DNA of 64,000 nt from Streptomyces sp. MH60 (GCF_002939385.1 NZ_MULI01000034.1:1-64000); one strand, 5' to 3'. Shown: positions 33,109 to 43,663, numbered from the stretch's first letter. Notes: generated by a model not told the origin, from the sequence alone. Made by a program: numbers and translations.

Positions 33109-34470
33109 TCACATCCCGGCGATCAGCTTCTCCACCCGGTCGTCCACCGACCGGAACGGGTCCTTGCACAACACGGTGCGCTGCGCCTGGTCGTTCAGCT
33201 TGAGGTGGACCCAGTCGACGGTGAAGTCCCGGCGCTGCTCCTGGGCCCGCCGGATGAAGTCGCCGCGCAGCCGGGCCCGAGTGGTCTGCGGCGGAACGGA
33301 CTTGCCCTCGAAGATCTTCAAGTCGTTGGCGACCCGGGCGGCCTGGCCCTTCTTCTCGAGCAGGTAGTACAGACCACGACGCCGGTGGATGTCGTGGTAG
33401 GCGAGGTCTATCTGCGCGACCCGCGGGTGCGACATGGTCATGTTGTGCTTGGCCCGGTACCGCTCCAGCAGCTTGTACTTCATGACCCAGTCGATCTCGG
33501 TGCCGATGCGGTCGAGGTCCTCCGCCTCGATCGCGTCCAGCGTGCGGCCCCACAGCTCCAGCACCCGCTCCACGGTGCCCGTGCGGATGCCGCGGCGCTC
33601 GCAGAAGTCCACGGCCTTCTCGTAGTACTCCCGCTGCACCTCCAGCGCCGACGCCTCCCGGCCGCTGGCCAGGCGCACCTTGCGGCGCCCGGTGATGTCG
33701 TGGCTGACCTCGCGGATCGCCCGGATCGGGTTCTCCAGGGTCAGGTCCCGCATCACCGTGCCCGCCTCGATCATGCGCAGCACCAGGTCGGTGGCGCCGA
33801 CCTTGAGCAGCATGGTCGTCTCGGACATGTTCGAGTCGCCCACGATGACGTGCAGACGCCGGTAACGCTCGGCGTCGGCGTGCGGCTCGTCGCGCGTGTT
33901 GATGATGGGCCGGGACCGGGTCGTCGCCGAGGAGACGCCCTCCCAGATGTGCTCGGCCCGCTGACTGACGCAGTACACGGCACCGCGCGGCGTCTGCAGC
34001 ACCTTGCCCGCACCGCACAGCAACTGCCGCGTCACCAGGAACGGAATCAGGATGTCCGCGAGCCGCGAGAACTCCCCGTGCCGGGCCACGAGGTAATTCT
34101 CGTGGCAGCCGTAGGAGTTGCCGGCGGAGTCGGTGTTGTTCTTGAAGAGGTAGACGTCGCCCGCGATTCCCTCCTCGTGCAGGCGTCGTTCGGCGTCCAC
34201 CAGGAGTCCTTCGAGAATGCGCTCGCCCGCCTTGTCGTGGGTGACGAGCTCGGTCACGTTGTCACATTCGGGTGTCGCGTATTCCGGATGTGATCCCACG
34301 TCGAGATAGAGGCGGGCCCCGTTGCGCAGAAAGACATTGCTGCTGCGGCCCCATGACACGACACGGCGGAAGAGGTACCGCGCCACCTCGTCAGGCGACA
34401 GGCGGCGCTGTCCCCTGAACGTGCACGTGACGCCGTACTCGTTCTCCAGCCCGAAAATGCGGCGGTCCAT
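33109..34470 (-). CDS. pafA: PafA, Pup-protein ligase
   Basis: The 453-residue ligase opens [16 protein letters not shown] (ATP/Mg-binding glutamate). It carries the catalytic-aspartate stretch [66 protein letters not shown], and a C-terminal domain ending [17 protein letters not shown]. It attaches Pup through its C-terminal glutamate to substrate lysines. It starts 9 bases after the MFS transporter stop with no clear ribosome site, so its translation may depend on the upstream gene. Length and motifs match the family; no anomalies. Confidence 0.96.
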   Translation of the reverse strand: MDRRIFGLENEYGVTCTFRGQRRLSPDEVARYLFRRVVSWGRSSNVFLRNGARLYLDVGSHPEYATPECDNVTELVTHDKAGERILEGLLVDAERRLHEEGIAGDVYLFKNNTDSAGNSYGCHENYLVARHGEFSRLADILIPFLVTRQLLCGAGKVLQTPRGAVYCVSQRAEHIWEGVSSATTRSRPIINTRDEPHADAERYRRLHVIVGDSNMSETTMLLKVGATDLVLRMIEAGTVMRDLTLENPIRAIREVSHDITGRRKVRLASGREASALEVQREYYEKAVDFCERRGIRTGTVERVLELWGRTLDAIEAEDLDRIGTEIDWVMKYKLLERYRAKHNMTMSHPRVAQIDLAYHDIHRRRGLYYLLEKKGQAARVANDLKIFEGKSVPPQTTRARLRGDFIRRAQEQRRDFTVDWVHLKLNDQAQRTVLCKDPFRSVDDRVEKLIAGM

Positions 34471-34479
34471 GACTGAACA

Positions 34480-35739
34480 TTACGCCTGATGACCCGAACT
34501 GAAACGGGGTTCGACGGCACGGTTTGGATCATTTTCCGATGAAGCCGCAACCACCGCTCCCCGCGCGGGAGCTGCGAGGACCCGCCCGGTGCACGCCAGC
34601 ACCAGCAGCGAGACGCCCCCCGCCGCCCCCGGCACCGCGAAGCCCCACAGCGCCCCACCGTGCTCCACGACGGGCCCCGCCAGGCCGGTGCCCACCGACG
34701 CGCCCACGGTGAACGTCGTCACCAGCCACGAGAACGCCTCCGTCACCGTCCCCCGCGGCGCGTGCACGTCGACGAGCACGAACGCGCAGGCGATGCACGG
34801 CGCCAGGAAGACACCCGCGAGCACCGTGAGCAGCACCATGGCCACCGCGCCCGGCATCAGCAGCAACGGCAGGTAGCAGACCGCCAGCAGGGCCACCAGC
34901 ATCCGCAGCCGCCGCGCCGGCTCGCCGGTCCACCGCCGCGCCCCGTAGACCGCTCCCCCGGCCAGCGCACCGAGCCCCAGCGCGGCCATCAGCCACCCGT
35001 ACACGGCGTCACCCCCGTGGTCGTCGGCGTACGGCACCGAGGCCACCGTGATGGACCCGAGCGCCATCCCGATGAACAGGAACGCCCCCAGCAGCGCCAG
35101 CAGCCCGCCCGAGCGCAGCGCGCCCAGCCAGTGCGCCTCCCGCGGCGCCGACCGCCACGCCCGCGAGGGCGGCGACACGGCCACGGACAGCGCGCCCAGC
35201 ACACCGACAGCGTTCAGCACGAGCAGCGCCGCCTGCGGCGACCACAGGGACACGCACACCGTCACCAGCAGCGGCCCGACGGTGAACATGACCTCCTGCG
35301 CCACGGCGTCCATCGCGTACGCCGTGTGCACCTGGTCCTCCTCGCCCAGCACACTCGGCCACAACGCCCGCAGCCCGCCCTCCAGCGGCGGCGTGAACAG
35401 CCCGGCCGCCCCCACGGCCCCGTAGGCGAGCACGGCCGTCCCGGTGCCCGCGAAGGCGAACACGGCCATCGCCAGCGCCGACAGCACCGCGGCCGGCAAC
35501 TGCACCCGCGGCTGCCCGTGCAGATCCACCAGCCGACCCAGCACCGGCTGCCCCACGGCGTTGGCGACGCCGTACACCGCGGCCAGCGCCCCCGCGAGGC
35601 TGTAGGAACCACCCTCGGCCCGCACGAACAGCACGATCGCGATCGCCGCGGTGGCGTTCGGCAACCGCCCGACCAGCGTGCCGACGAGCAGCCGCACGGC
35701 ATGCCGCGCCCGGAGAATGTCCAGATACCCGGCGATCAC
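34480..35739 (-). CDS. MFS family transporter within the Pup-proteasome cluster
   Basis: The 419-residue protein has about 12 hydrophobic helices and an MFS-type central loop (SPPSRAWRSAPREAHW). GTG 35739 has AAGGAGG 6 bases upstream. It ends 9 bases before pafA and probably shares a transcript with it. A LacI-type regulator is divergent, and two TACGTA palindromes lie between. The substrate is unknown; an efflux function is the usual guess for this family. Its presence beside pafA is conserved in Streptomyces as far as I recall, but no role in pupylation is known. Confidence 0.82.
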   Translation of the reverse strand: MIAGYLDILRARHAVRLLVGTLVGRLPNATAAIAIVLFVRAEGGSYSLAGALAAVYGVANAVGQPVLGRLVDLHGQPRVQLPAAVLSALAMAVFAFAGTGTAVLAYGAVGAAGLFTPPLEGGLRALWPSVLGEEDQVHTAYAMDAVAQEVMFTVGPLLVTVCVSLWSPQAALLVLNAVGVLGALSVAVSPPSRAWRSAPREAHWLGALRSGGLLALLGAFLFIGMALGSITVASVPYADDHGGDAVYGWLMAALGLGALAGGAVYGARRWTGEPARRLRMLVALLAVCYLPLLLMPGAVAMVLLTVLAGVFLAPCIACAFVLVDVHAPRGTVTEAFSWLVTTFTVGASVGTGLAGPVVEHGGALWGFAVPGAAGGVSLLVLACTGRVLAAPARGAVVAASSENDPNRAVEPRFSSGHQA

Positions 35740-35772
35740 GACGCACCTCCTTGTCCTCACTCCAGCAAGTGT

Positions 35773-35799
35773 TACGTATAACTCCTGCCGCCATACGTA
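35773..35799. promoter_or_regulatory. paired TACGTA palindromes, candidate LacI-family operators
   Basis: Two copies of TACGTA (35773-35778 and 35794-35799) lie 21 bases apart centre to centre, two helical turns, in the divergent MFS/LacI region. The first has the outer symmetry GTTA-CGTA-TAAC. LacI-family dimers bind palindromes with a central CpG, so these are plausible sites for the adjacent regulator. Confidence 0.5.
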
Positions 35800-35843
35800 C
35801 CATGTCGCCAGTTCAGCAGTCCAGACGAAAGCGCAGGCGAACG

Positions 35844-36854
35844 GTGGCACGAGGCAGCACCCGCCCCACGAGCCGGGACGTCGCCCAGGCCGCCGGCGTC
35901 TCCCAGGCAGCCGTCTCCCTGGTCCTCGGCGACAAATGGCGCGGCCGCGTCTCCGAACCGACCGCCCAGCGGGTCCGCGACGCCGCCCTGGAACTCGGCT
36001 ACCGCCCCAACCTGGCCGCACGCAACCTGCGCCTCGGCCGCACCCGCACCGTGCTCCTGGTCGTCCCCGCCCTCACCACCGAGTTCTTCGCGGAGGTCTA
36101 CACCGGCGCCGCACGCGTCGCCGCCGAACACGGCTTCGGCGTGGTCCTCTACCCCTCACCCGAAGGCGTGGGCCCCGCCCGGGACCCCTTCGCCTCCGCA
36201 CAGGCCGCCCTCGACGGCGTCATCGCCTCCTCCATGGCCGCCGACGCCCTCTCCGCCATCCGCGGCGACCACCTCCCCCTGGTCATGCTCGACAGCGACC
36301 CCGACGGCAGCCTGGGCGCCGCCACCGTCAACCTCGACATCGCCGACGGCATCCGCCAGGTCACCGAACACCTGCTGTCCCTCGGCCACCGCGGCTTCCT
36401 CCACCTCGCGGCCGACATCCCGTCCTGGACCTTCGAGGTACGCGCCCGCGAACTGGCCTCACGGCTCGCCGAAGCCCCCGGCACCGAACTGCGCACGATC
36501 CGGGCACCCATCTCGATCGAGGGCGCCCAGCGGGCCACGGAGGCCGCCCTCGCCGCGCCCGGGCCCCGGCCCACGGCGCTGGTATGCGACGACGACAAAC
36601 TCGCGGCCGGCGCCTACAAGGCCGTCCGGCGCGCCGGACTCCGCGTCCCCGACGACCTGTCCGTCACCGGCCTGGACGACCTCGGCCTCGCCACCGCCAT
36701 CGACCCCGAACTCACCACCGTCCGCCTCGACGCGGAGGCCTTCGGCGAACGGGGCATGCGCGCCCTGCTGGCGGTACTGGAAGGCAGGCCCCCCGAGAAG
36801 GGGGACCTGCCGGTCAGCCTGGTCGTACGCGGATCCACGGCAGCGCCGCCGTGA
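35844..36854 (+). CDS. LacI family transcriptional regulator
   Basis: The 336-residue protein has the LacI helix-turn-helix (TSRDVAQAAGVSQAAVSLVLGDKWRGRVSEPTAQRVRDAALELGYRPN) and a periplasmic-binding-like sensor domain (RTRTVLLVVPALTTEFFAEVYTGA through VTGLDDLGLATAIDPELTTVRLD). GTG 35844 begins MARGSTRPTSRDV and has a weak AGG site; ATG 35802, inside the second operator palindrome, is the alternative. It is divergent from the MFS transporter and convergent with prcA, 34 bases apart. The ligand is probably a sugar-like molecule; unknown. Confidence 0.85.
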   Translation: MARGSTRPTSRDVAQAAGVSQAAVSLVLGDKWRGRVSEPTAQRVRDAALELGYRPNLAARNLRLGRTRTVLLVVPALTTEFFAEVYTGAARVAAEHGFGVVLYPSPEGVGPARDPFASAQAALDGVIASSMAADALSAIRGDHLPLVMLDSDPDGSLGAATVNLDIADGIRQVTEHLLSLGHRGFLHLAADIPSWTFEVRARELASRLAEAPGTELRTIRAPISIEGAQRATEAALAAPGPRPTALVCDDDKLAAGAYKAVRRAGLRVPDDLSVTGLDDLGLATAIDPELTTVRLDAEAFGERGMRALLAVLEGRPPEKGDLPVSLVVRGSTAAPP

Positions 36855-36888
36855 GGTGAGCCGCGGTCGGATGAGCCGAAGGGAGCGC

Positions 36889-37647
36889 CTACTCCTCGTC
36901 CGACCCGGACTCGGTCTCGGTCTCGGTCTCGGCCGACGCGTCCCCCGCACCGGAATCCAGCAGCCGCGACAGCTGGCCGCCCACGATGCGCTTGAACTTG
37001 CGCTGCTGCGGACGCGTCCGGTCCAGCACCGCGACCTCCAGCCGCTCCGCCGGAATCTCCCGCTCGGTCCCGTTGGTGTCGCGGGACAGCGCCTGCACCG
37101 CCAGCTTCAGCGCCTCGGCCAGCGTCATGCCGTCCCGGTGCCGCTGGTCCAGATACCCGCTGATCTGCTCCGCGTTGCCCCCGACCGCCACCGAACCGTG
37201 CTCGTCCACGATCGAACCGTCGTGCGGCAGCCGGTAGATCTGGTCGTTCTCCGGACTGTCACCGACCTCCGCGACGACCAGCTCCACCTCGTACGGCTTC
37301 TCGGCCTGACTGGAGAAGATCGTGCCCAGCGTCTGGGCGTACACGTTCGCCAGACCGCGCGCCGTCACATCGTCCCGGTCATAGGTGTAACCCCGCAGGT
37401 CGGCGTAGCGCACCCCGCCGATCCGCAGGTTCTCGTACTCGTTGTACTTGCCGGCGGCCGCGAAGCCGATCCGGTCGTAGATCTCGCTGAACTTGTGCAG
37501 CGCACGGGACGGATTCTCACCGACGAACACGATGCCGTCGGCGTACTGCAGCACGACCAGGCTGCGACCACGGGCGATGCCCTTGCGGGCGTACTCCGCC
37601 CGGTCGGCCATCGCCTGCTGAGGAGATACATAGAACGGCGTCGACAC
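36889..37647 (-). CDS. prcA: 20S proteasome alpha subunit PrcA
   Basis: The 252-residue alpha subunit starts [25 protein letters not shown] (gate-forming N-terminal helix H0) and has the [37 protein letters not shown] core. The acidic C-terminal tail ([13 protein letters not shown]) is typical of Streptomyces PrcA. It lies 61 bases after prcB in the same direction. The rings of alpha subunits gate the core particle and dock the ARC ATPase. Confidence 0.96.
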   Translation of the reverse strand: MSTPFYVSPQQAMADRAEYARKGIARGRSLVVLQYADGIVFVGENPSRALHKFSEIYDRIGFAAAGKYNEYENLRIGGVRYADLRGYTYDRDDVTARGLANVYAQTLGTIFSSQAEKPYEVELVVAEVGDSPENDQIYRLPHDGSIVDEHGSVAVGGNAEQISGYLDQRHRDGMTLAEALKLAVQALSRDTNGTEREIPAERLEVAVLDRTRPQQRKFKRIVGGQLSRLLDSGAGDASAETETETESGSDEE

Positions 37648-37708
37648 CGGTTATCCGTCCCTTCCTGTCGAAATCACTGGACCACCTGACAACGAAGAAC
37701 CGCGCCCG

Positions 37709-38554
37709 CTACAGCAGCGCGGCCCGCGGACCGTCGGGCTGCTCGAGCCGCGCCCGCAGCACCGCGCCCGCCAGCTCCGCGGCCTCGTCCTCACCGAGCC
37801 GACGGAAACCGTCCTCGGTGATCACAGTGATGATCGGATAGATCCGGCGGGCGACATCGGGACCACCGGTCGCCGAGTCGTCGTCAGCCGCGTCGTACAG
37901 CGCCTGCACCACGAGCGTCGTGGCCTGCTCCTCGGTCAGGTCGTCACGGAAGAGCTTCTTCATCGCACCGCGCGCGAAGACCGAGCCCGAACCCGTGGTC
38001 GCGTAGTTCCGCTCCTCGGACCGGCCGCCCGTCACGTCGTACGAGAAGATGCGGCCCCTGCCCCGGTCCACGTCGTACCCGGCGAACAGCGGCACCACGG
38101 CCAGCCCCTGCATCGCCATGCCCAGGTTGGACCGGATCATCGTCGACAGACGGTTCGCCTTGCCCTCCAGGGACAGCTGCGCGCCCTCGACCTTCTCGAA
38201 GTGCTCCAGCTCCAGCTGGAACAGCTTCACCATCTCCACGGCCAGACCGGCCGTACCGGCGATGCCCACCGCCGAGTACTCGTCGGCCGGGAAGACCTTC
38301 TCGATGTCCCGCTGGGCGATCATGTTGCCCATGGTGGCCCGCCGGTCACCGGCGAGGACGACACCCCCGGGGAACGTGACCGCCACGATCGTGGTGCCGT
38401 GCGGTGCCTCGATGACGCCCTGCACCGGCGGCAGCTGCCGGTTGCCCGGGAGCATCTCCGGCTGGTGCTCACCGAGGAAGTCCATGAAAGAAGAGGACCC
38501 GGGCGTCAGGAAGGCAGCTGGTAGACGCCCGGTGCTACGAGTGTTGGCTTCCAC
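37709..38554 (-). CDS. prcB: 20S proteasome beta subunit PrcB
   Basis: The 281-residue precursor has a 53-residue propeptide ending HG, followed by the catalytic Thr54 (mature Thr1, [24 protein letters not shown]). Asp and Lys/Arg of the active site are in GDRRAT. GTG 38554 is chosen because GGAAGGAA lies a few bases upstream and it gives a 53-residue propeptide, the length I recall for S. coelicolor. The first 49 bases overlap the end of the HNH endonuclease gene in another frame. Codon bias is normal. Confidence 0.96.
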   Translation of the reverse strand: MEANTRSTGRLPAAFLTPGSSSFMDFLGEHQPEMLPGNRQLPPVQGVIEAPHGTTIVAVTFPGGVVLAGDRRATMGNMIAQRDIEKVFPADEYSAVGIAGTAGLAVEMVKLFQLELEHFEKVEGAQLSLEGKANRLSTMIRSNLGMAMQGLAVVPLFAGYDVDRGRGRIFSYDVTGGRSEERNYATTGSGSVFARGAMKKLFRDDLTEEQATTLVVQALYDAADDDSATGGPDVARRIYPIITVITEDGFRRLGEDEAAELAGAVLRARLEQPDGPRAALL

Positions 38555-39099
38555 GCGATTCCTTCCACGTATGCGGCAGCCCGCCTTATGGCATCGGGCC
38601 GGTCCTTGAACTGCCCCAGCGCAGCGTTGCGGCTGAAGCACAGTACGCCACGGACCCTACCCGTCTCGTGGCAGTGATCCACATGTGCGGCGGGAGCGGC
38701 AAGACATATGCAGCAGATGCCGCCTTGACTTGCGATCAGGGCATCACGTTCTGCTGCGGTGATGCCGTACTGGCGCTTCAGGTGGCCTGCTCGGCCCTGC
38801 GCCGCTTTGCAGGACGTGCAGAGCGTCGCCAGACCATCAGACGCTGTGCGATTCGTGGTCCACGCACGGTGAGGCTTGATCTCCCCGCACGTCCGGCAGA
38901 GCTTGTGCCCCTCGGGCACCTCCACTCGCGGGCGAACGTCGGGCCCCTTGGCCGCCTGGCGTTCTTGGTGGCAGACCGCAGCGCACTCGCGACAGTAGGC
39001 CTGCGGCCCGTCGCGCATCGCCTTGTTCCGTGCAAACGCTGCCCGCGGCTTGTGGTCCTTGCACCGCGAGCAGCGCCTACCATGTTCTTCGATCGACAA
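38506..39099 (-). CDS. endonuclease VII-like HNH protein between pup and prcB
   Basis: The 197-residue protein has two pairs of N-terminal zinc-knuckle cysteines ([13 protein letters not shown] with YCRECAAVC, and [13 protein letters not shown] with LCTSCKA). It ends in a T4 endonuclease VII-like HNH core: [29 protein letters not shown] then NAALGQFKD. One expected zinc ligand is absent: family members usually have LC-x-x-C-N, here it is LCFSRN. The codon use is less biased than neighbours. TTG 39099 has GGGGGG 6 bases upstream. It lies 33 bases after pup and overlaps prcB by 49 bases. The domain is typical of phage or mobile DNA nucleases; a proteasome role is unknown. Confidence 0.85.
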   Translation of the reverse strand: MSIEEHGRRCSRCKDHKPRAAFARNKAMRDGPQAYCRECAAVCHQERQAAKGPDVRPRVEVPEGHKLCRTCGEIKPHRAWTTNRTASDGLATLCTSCKAAQGRAGHLKRQYGITAAERDALIASQGGICCICLAAPAAHVDHCHETGRVRGVLCFSRNAALGQFKDRPDAIRRAAAYVEGIAWKPTLVAPGVYQLPS

Positions 39100-39132
39100 G
39101 CGAACCCCCCGCTGCAACCTTCATTTCGAAGG

Positions 39133-39351
39133 CTACTCGCCGCCCTTTTGAACAAACGAGCGAACGAAATCCTCTGCGTTCTCCTCGAGTACGTCGTCGA
39201 TCTCGTCCAGGACGGAGTCCACGTCGTCGCTCAGCTTTTCCTGGCGCTCCTTGAGGTCCTCCGACGCCTGCGCGTCCTGCGCCTGCTCCTCGACCTCCTC
39301 GGTGGACCGCGTGGCCTTCTGCTGCCCGCCGCCGGTGTCCTTGGTCGCCAT
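39133..39351 (-). CDS. pup: Pup, prokaryotic ubiquitin-like protein ending in Gly-Gly-Glu
   Basis: The 72-residue protein begins MATKDTGGGQQKATRS and has the conserved helical ARC-binding region (LKERQEKLSDDVDSVLDEIDDVLEENAEDFVRSFVQKGGE in pieces). The last codons read Lys-Gly-Gly-Glu-stop, so the C-terminal glutamate is encoded directly and needs no Dop deamidation before ligation. ATG 39351 has GTGAGG just upstream. It lies between dop and the HNH gene, all on one strand. Confidence 0.97.
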   Translation of the reverse strand: MATKDTGGGQQKATRSTEEVEEQAQDAQASEDLKERQEKLSDDVDSVLDEIDDVLEENAEDFVRSFVQKGGE

Positions 39352-39529
39352 AACCCTCACCCCGCTCGGTTCGCCCGACACAGTTGCTCGGTCAAGATCA
39401 GACCCTACAAGCCGGGTCCGACATCGGCCCCGCACTCTCCTCAACGTACGGAGGCCATTTCCATGGTTCCCGGACCTGGGATATTCCACCCTGCCCGGCT
39501 GTCTACTCCCCGGTACCCGCTCGACCCGC

Positions 39530-41041
39530 TCACCCGCCGGACAGGACCCTGACCAGGTCGTCCGCGGTGCGGCAGCGGTCCAGGAGCTCCTTGACGTGAT
39601 TACGCGTTCCGCGAAGCGGTTCCAGGGTTGGGACCCGCTGGAGCGAGTCCCTGCCCGGCAGATCGAAGATCACCGAGTCCCAGGAGGCCGCCGCGACGTC
39701 GTCCGCGTACTGCTCCAGGCAGCGCCCGCGGAAGTAGGCCCTGGTGTCCTCCGGCGGCTTCGTACGGGCCCGCTCGACCTCGTTCTCGTCCAGCAGGCGC
39801 TTGATGCGGCCGCGGTCCACCAGACGGTTGTAGAGGCCCTTGTCGGGCCGTACGTCGGCGTACTGGAGGTCGACGAGGTGCAGCCGGGCGGCGTCCCAGT
39901 CGACGTTGTCGCGGCGGCGGTAGCCCTCCATGAGCTCCCGCTTGGCGACCCAGTCCAGCTCGCCGGCGAGGCTCATCGGGTCGTTCTCGAGCCGGTTGAG
40001 GGTGTCCTCCCAGCGGCCGAGGACGTCCTTGGTCTGGTCGTCGGCGTCGGCGCCGTACCGCTCCTCGACGTATTTGCGGGCCAGCTCGTAGTACTCCATC
40101 TGGAGCTGCACGGCGGTCAGTGTGCGGCCGCTGCGCAGGGTGACGAGGTGTTTGAGCGTGGGGTCGTGCGAGACCTGGTGGAGGGTGCGTACGGGCTGGT
40201 CCACGGCGAGGTCGACGGCGATGAAGCCGTCCTCGATCATGGACAGGACCAGGGCCGTCGTGCCCAGTTTGAGGTACGTCGAGATCTCGGACAGGTTCGC
40301 GTCGCCGATGATGACGTGCAGCCGGCGCCACTTCTCGGCGTCCGCGTGCGGTTCGTCGCGGGTGTTGATGATGGGGCGCTTGAGCGTCGTCTCCAGGCCG
40401 ACCTCGACCTCGAAGTAGTCGGCGCGCTGGCTGAGCTGGAAGCCGTGCTCGTGGCCGTCCTGGCCGATGCCGACGCGGCCGGCGCCGGTGAAGACCTGGC
40501 GCGAGACGAAGAAGGGCGTCAGGTGGCGCACGATGTCCGAGAAAGCGGTTTCCCGCTTCATCAGGTAGTTCTCGTGCGTGCCGTAGGAGGCGCCCTTGTT
40601 GTCGGTGTTGTTCTTGTAGAGGTGGATGGGCTGGGCACCGGGCAGCTGGGCTGCGCGTTCGGCGGCCTCGGCCATGATGCGTTCGCCGGCCTTGTCCCAC
40701 AGGACGGCGTCGCGGGGGTTGGTGACTTCCGGAGCGCTGTATTCGGGGTGGGCGTGGTCGACGTAGAGCCGTGCTCCGTTGGTGAGGATGACGTTGGCGA
40801 GGCCGATGTCCTCGTCGGTGAGCTGGCTGGAGTCGGCGGCCTCGCGGGCGAGGTCGAAGCCTCGCGCGTCCCGGAGCGGATTCTCCTCCTCGAAGTCCCA
40901 GCGGGCCCGGCGGGCCCGGTGCATCGCCGCCGCGTAGGCGTTGACGATCTGGGACGAGGTGAGCATGGCATTGGCGTTGGGGTGGCCGGGGACGGAGATT
41001 CCGTACTCCGTCTCGATGCCCATTACTCGCCGTACGGTCAT
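39530..41041 (-). CDS. dop: Dop, deamidase/depupylase of Pup
   Basis: The 503-residue protein is a PafA paralogue. It has [16 protein letters not shown] at the N-terminus, the Asp motif [66 protein letters not shown], and the longer Dop-loop region ([18 protein letters not shown]...). It removes Pup from substrates; deamidation is probably redundant because Pup here ends in Glu. The 178-base gap to pup and the terminator after arc suggest its own transcription unit. Confidence 0.96.
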   Translation of the reverse strand: MTVRRVMGIETEYGISVPGHPNANAMLTSSQIVNAYAAAMHRARRARWDFEEENPLRDARGFDLAREAADSSQLTDEDIGLANVILTNGARLYVDHAHPEYSAPEVTNPRDAVLWDKAGERIMAEAAERAAQLPGAQPIHLYKNNTDNKGASYGTHENYLMKRETAFSDIVRHLTPFFVSRQVFTGAGRVGIGQDGHEHGFQLSQRADYFEVEVGLETTLKRPIINTRDEPHADAEKWRRLHVIIGDANLSEISTYLKLGTTALVLSMIEDGFIAVDLAVDQPVRTLHQVSHDPTLKHLVTLRSGRTLTAVQLQMEYYELARKYVEERYGADADDQTKDVLGRWEDTLNRLENDPMSLAGELDWVAKRELMEGYRRRDNVDWDAARLHLVDLQYADVRPDKGLYNRLVDRGRIKRLLDENEVERARTKPPEDTRAYFRGRCLEQYADDVAAASWDSVIFDLPGRDSLQRVPTLEPLRGTRNHVKELLDRCRTADDLVRVLSGG

Positions 41042-41230
41042 GCGGCCCTCCTTGCCCGGCGGCGCCCGTAGTGGGCGCCGCTCAAGTACCGCTGGCGCTC
41101 CGATGCGTGTGCGGTGCCCGTCCCCGCACTGCGCGACTCGGCGGTATGGAAGAGCCTAGAACGCCTTTGCGCTGGCGGGGAGATCATTTGCGTCATTGCC
41201 TTGCTCCAGCCGGGGCTCCGGAAAACAGTC

Positions 41231-41263
41231 GGCTGCGGGTACCCGGTGAGGGCACCCGCAGCC
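41231..41263. terminator. hairpin terminator after arc
   Basis: Arms GGCTGCGGGT and ACCCGCAGCC (10 bp), with further CCC/GGG pairing inside the loop, lie 10 bases beyond the ARC stop. On the minus strand GACTGTTTTC follows, giving a modest T-run. Confidence 0.75.
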
Positions 41264-41272
41264 GCCCCGCTT

Positions 41273-43039
41273 TTACAGGTACTGACCGGTGTTTGCCACC
41301 GTGTCGATGGAGCGTCCGGTGTCCGCACCCTGCTTTCCGGTGACGAGCGTACGGATGTACACGATCCGTTCGCCCTTCTTTCCGGAGATGCGGGCCCAGT
41401 CGTCGGGGTTGGTGGTGTTGGGCAGGTCCTCGTTCTCCTTGAACTCGTCCACGCAGGCCTGGAGGAGGTGGGAGACGCGGAGGCCCTTCTGGTTCTTGTC
41501 GAGGAAGTCCTTGATCGCCATCTTCTTGGCGCGGCCCACGATGTTCTCGATCATGGCGCCGGAATTGAAGTCCTTGAAATAGAGGACTTCCTTGTCGCCG
41601 TTGGCGTAGGTGACTTCCAGGAAGCGGTTCTCCTCGGATTCGGCGTACATCTGTTCCACCGCCGTCTGGATCATGCTCTGGACGGTGGCCGCCTTGTCCT
41701 TCTCGTGCTCCGCGAGGTCGTCGGAGTGGAGGGGGAGGCGTTCGGTGAGGTACTTGCCGAAGATGTCCTTGGCCGCTTCGGCGTCCGGACGTTCGATCTT
41801 GATCTTCACGTCGAGCCGGCCGGGCCGCAGGATGGCGGGGTCGATCATGTCCTCGCGGTTGGAGGCGCCGATGACGACCACGTTCTGCAGGCCTTCCACG
41901 CCGTCGATCTCGGCGAGCAGCTGCGGGACGATGGTGTTCTCCACGTCCGAGCTGACGCCGGAGCCGCGGGTGCGGAAGAGGGATTCCATCTCGTCGAAGA
42001 AGACGATGACGGGGGTCCCCTCGCTGGCCTTCTCACGGGCCCGCTGGAAGACCAGGCGGATCTGCCGCTCGGTCTCGCCGACGTATTTGTTGAGGAGCTC
42101 GGGGCCCTTGATGTTGAGGAAGAAGCTCTTGCCGGCGGCCTGTCCGGTGACCTCGGCGACCTTCTTGGCCAGCGAGTTGGCGACGGCCTTGGCGATGAGC
42201 GTCTTGCCGCATCCGGGGGGCCCGTAGAGCAGGACGCCCTTGGGCGGGCGCAGCTCGTGCTCCCGGAACAGGTCGGGATAGAGATAGGGGAGCTCGACCG
42301 CGTCGCGGATGGCTTCGATCTGTCCGCCGAGGCCACCGATCTGCTCGTAGCCGATGTCGGGGACCTCTTCGAGGACGAGTTCTTCGACCTCGCTCTTGGG
42401 AACGACCTCGTAGACATAGCCGGAGCGGGGTTCGAGCAGGAGGGCGTCGCCGGGGCGGATGGTGAGGCCGCGCAGGGGTTCGGCGAGCCGTACCACTCTT
42501 TCCTCGTCGGTGTGGCCGAGTACCAGGGCGCGCTCGCCGTCCTCGAGGATCTCCTTGAGGGTGACGATGTCGCCGACGCTCTCGTACTCCATGGCCTCGA
42601 CCACGTTGAGTGCTTCGTTGAGCATCACTTCCTGGCCGCGCCGGAGCTCGTCGAGCTCGACGCTCGGGCTGACGTTCACCCTGAGTTTGCGGCCGCCGGT
42701 GAAGATGTCGGCGGTGCCGTCCTCGTTGGCCTGCAGGAAGACACCGAAGCCGGCGGGTGGCTGGGCCAGCCGGTCGACCTCTTCCTTGAGGGCCACGATC
42801 TGGTCGCGGGCCTCGCGGAGTGTGCCGGCGAGTCGCTCGTTCTGGGCGGACACGCCGGCCAGATTGGTCTGCAGTTCGACGATCCGCTCTTCGAGAATTC
42901 TCGTGTGTCGCGGAGATTCGGCGAGCTTGCGTCGCAGGACGGCGATCTCCTGCTCAAGGTAGGCCACCTGCCCGGCCGGGTCCTCGGACCCGCGTCCCGG
43001 GCGGATGCCGCGGTTCATGTCGTCGTCGTGGGCTGCCAC
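41273..43039 (-). CDS. arc: ARC (Mpa) proteasome-associated AAA ATPase
   Basis: The 588-residue protein has an N-terminal coiled coil (about residues 20-70, [18 protein letters not shown]... [16 protein letters not shown]), then tandem OB domains and an AAA domain with [20 protein letters not shown] and [17 protein letters not shown]. It ends QYL with the penultimate tyrosine that docks into the alpha ring. The coiled coil binds Pup. GTG 43039 follows a GAGG-rich leader, and the next residues are [10 protein letters not shown]. Hairpin 41231-41263 separates it from dop. Confidence 0.96.
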   Translation of the reverse strand: MAAHDDDMNRGIRPGRGSEDPAGQVAYLEQEIAVLRRKLAESPRHTRILEERIVELQTNLAGVSAQNERLAGTLREARDQIVALKEEVDRLAQPPAGFGVFLQANEDGTADIFTGGRKLRVNVSPSVELDELRRGQEVMLNEALNVVEAMEYESVGDIVTLKEILEDGERALVLGHTDEERVVRLAEPLRGLTIRPGDALLLEPRSGYVYEVVPKSEVEELVLEEVPDIGYEQIGGLGGQIEAIRDAVELPYLYPDLFREHELRPPKGVLLYGPPGCGKTLIAKAVANSLAKKVAEVTGQAAGKSFFLNIKGPELLNKYVGETERQIRLVFQRAREKASEGTPVIVFFDEMESLFRTRGSGVSSDVENTIVPQLLAEIDGVEGLQNVVVIGASNREDMIDPAILRPGRLDVKIKIERPDAEAAKDIFGKYLTERLPLHSDDLAEHEKDKAATVQSMIQTAVEQMYAESEENRFLEVTYANGDKEVLYFKDFNSGAMIENIVGRAKKMAIKDFLDKNQKGLRVSHLLQACVDEFKENEDLPNTTNPDDWARISGKKGERIVYIRTLVTGKQGADTGRSIDTVANTGQYL

Positions 43040-43284
43040 GGTCCTCACCTCCTCCATGGGGAGCTGGACGCTTCCAGACCCTACCTGGGTGGGTGTCGAT
43101 TGAAACCCCTAGATCACAAAGACGGTCGGGGTGTGTCCGATCTTCACCCTTGCGCTCTCCCTCACGCCAGGGGAATACCCACGGAACGTGAGGGGAACCC
43201 CGGCGGGGGTAGGCTCGAAGTGTTCAACACCCGTCAGAGCTGGCCGGATTCCCGAGCGGCTCGGCGCAGGAAACGGCAGGAGAG

Positions 43285-43590
43285 ATGAGCGTGCAGCAGG
43301 AGGCCGGAGTCGACGGCGAGGCTCTGGAGGTCTGGATCGACCAGGACCTGTGTACCGGCGACGGCATCTGCGCCCAGTACGCGCCCGAGGTGTTCGAGCT
43401 GGACATCGATGGTCTGGCCTATGTGAAGGGCGCGGACGACGAGCTGCTGCAGGCGCCTGGGGCGACAACCCCCGTGCCGCTGACGCTTCTCACGGATGTG
43501 GTGGACTCCGCGAAGGAGTGTCCGGGCGAGTGCATCCACGTACGTCGGGTTTCGGACAGGGCCGAGGTGTACGGCCCGGACTCAGAGTGA
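43285..43590 (+). CDS. small ferredoxin ([3Fe-4S]/[4Fe-4S] single cluster)
   Basis: The 101-residue ferredoxin has WIDQDLCTGDGICAQYAPEVFEL and AKECPGECIHV, the cysteine pattern of single-cluster actinobacterial ferredoxins that often serve P450s. ATG 43285 has GGAGAG upstream. It is divergent from arc, with 245 bases between the starts. No P450 is adjacent, so its redox partner is unknown. The downstream gene is convergent, 73 bases away. Confidence 0.88.
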   Translation: MSVQQEAGVDGEALEVWIDQDLCTGDGICAQYAPEVFELDIDGLAYVKGADDELLQAPGATTPVPLTLLTDVVDSAKECPGECIHVRRVSDRAEVYGPDSE

Positions 43591-43663
43591 CCAAACTGTG
43601 ACGTGGCGCGTACGCTCCGTGACCGATGTCTGGTGCGTCACACGGTCTGTGCGGGGGCGCGGG

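Noticed and set aside
38668-39552. 294-codon plus-strand frame across the HNH gene and pup
   Set aside because: Overlaps two genes with recognisable products on the other strand and has no family signature of its own.
40590-40620. TTGTCGGTG inside dop as a PafBC promoter
   Set aside because: It is within coding sequence and the bases eight positions later do not fit TAnnnT.
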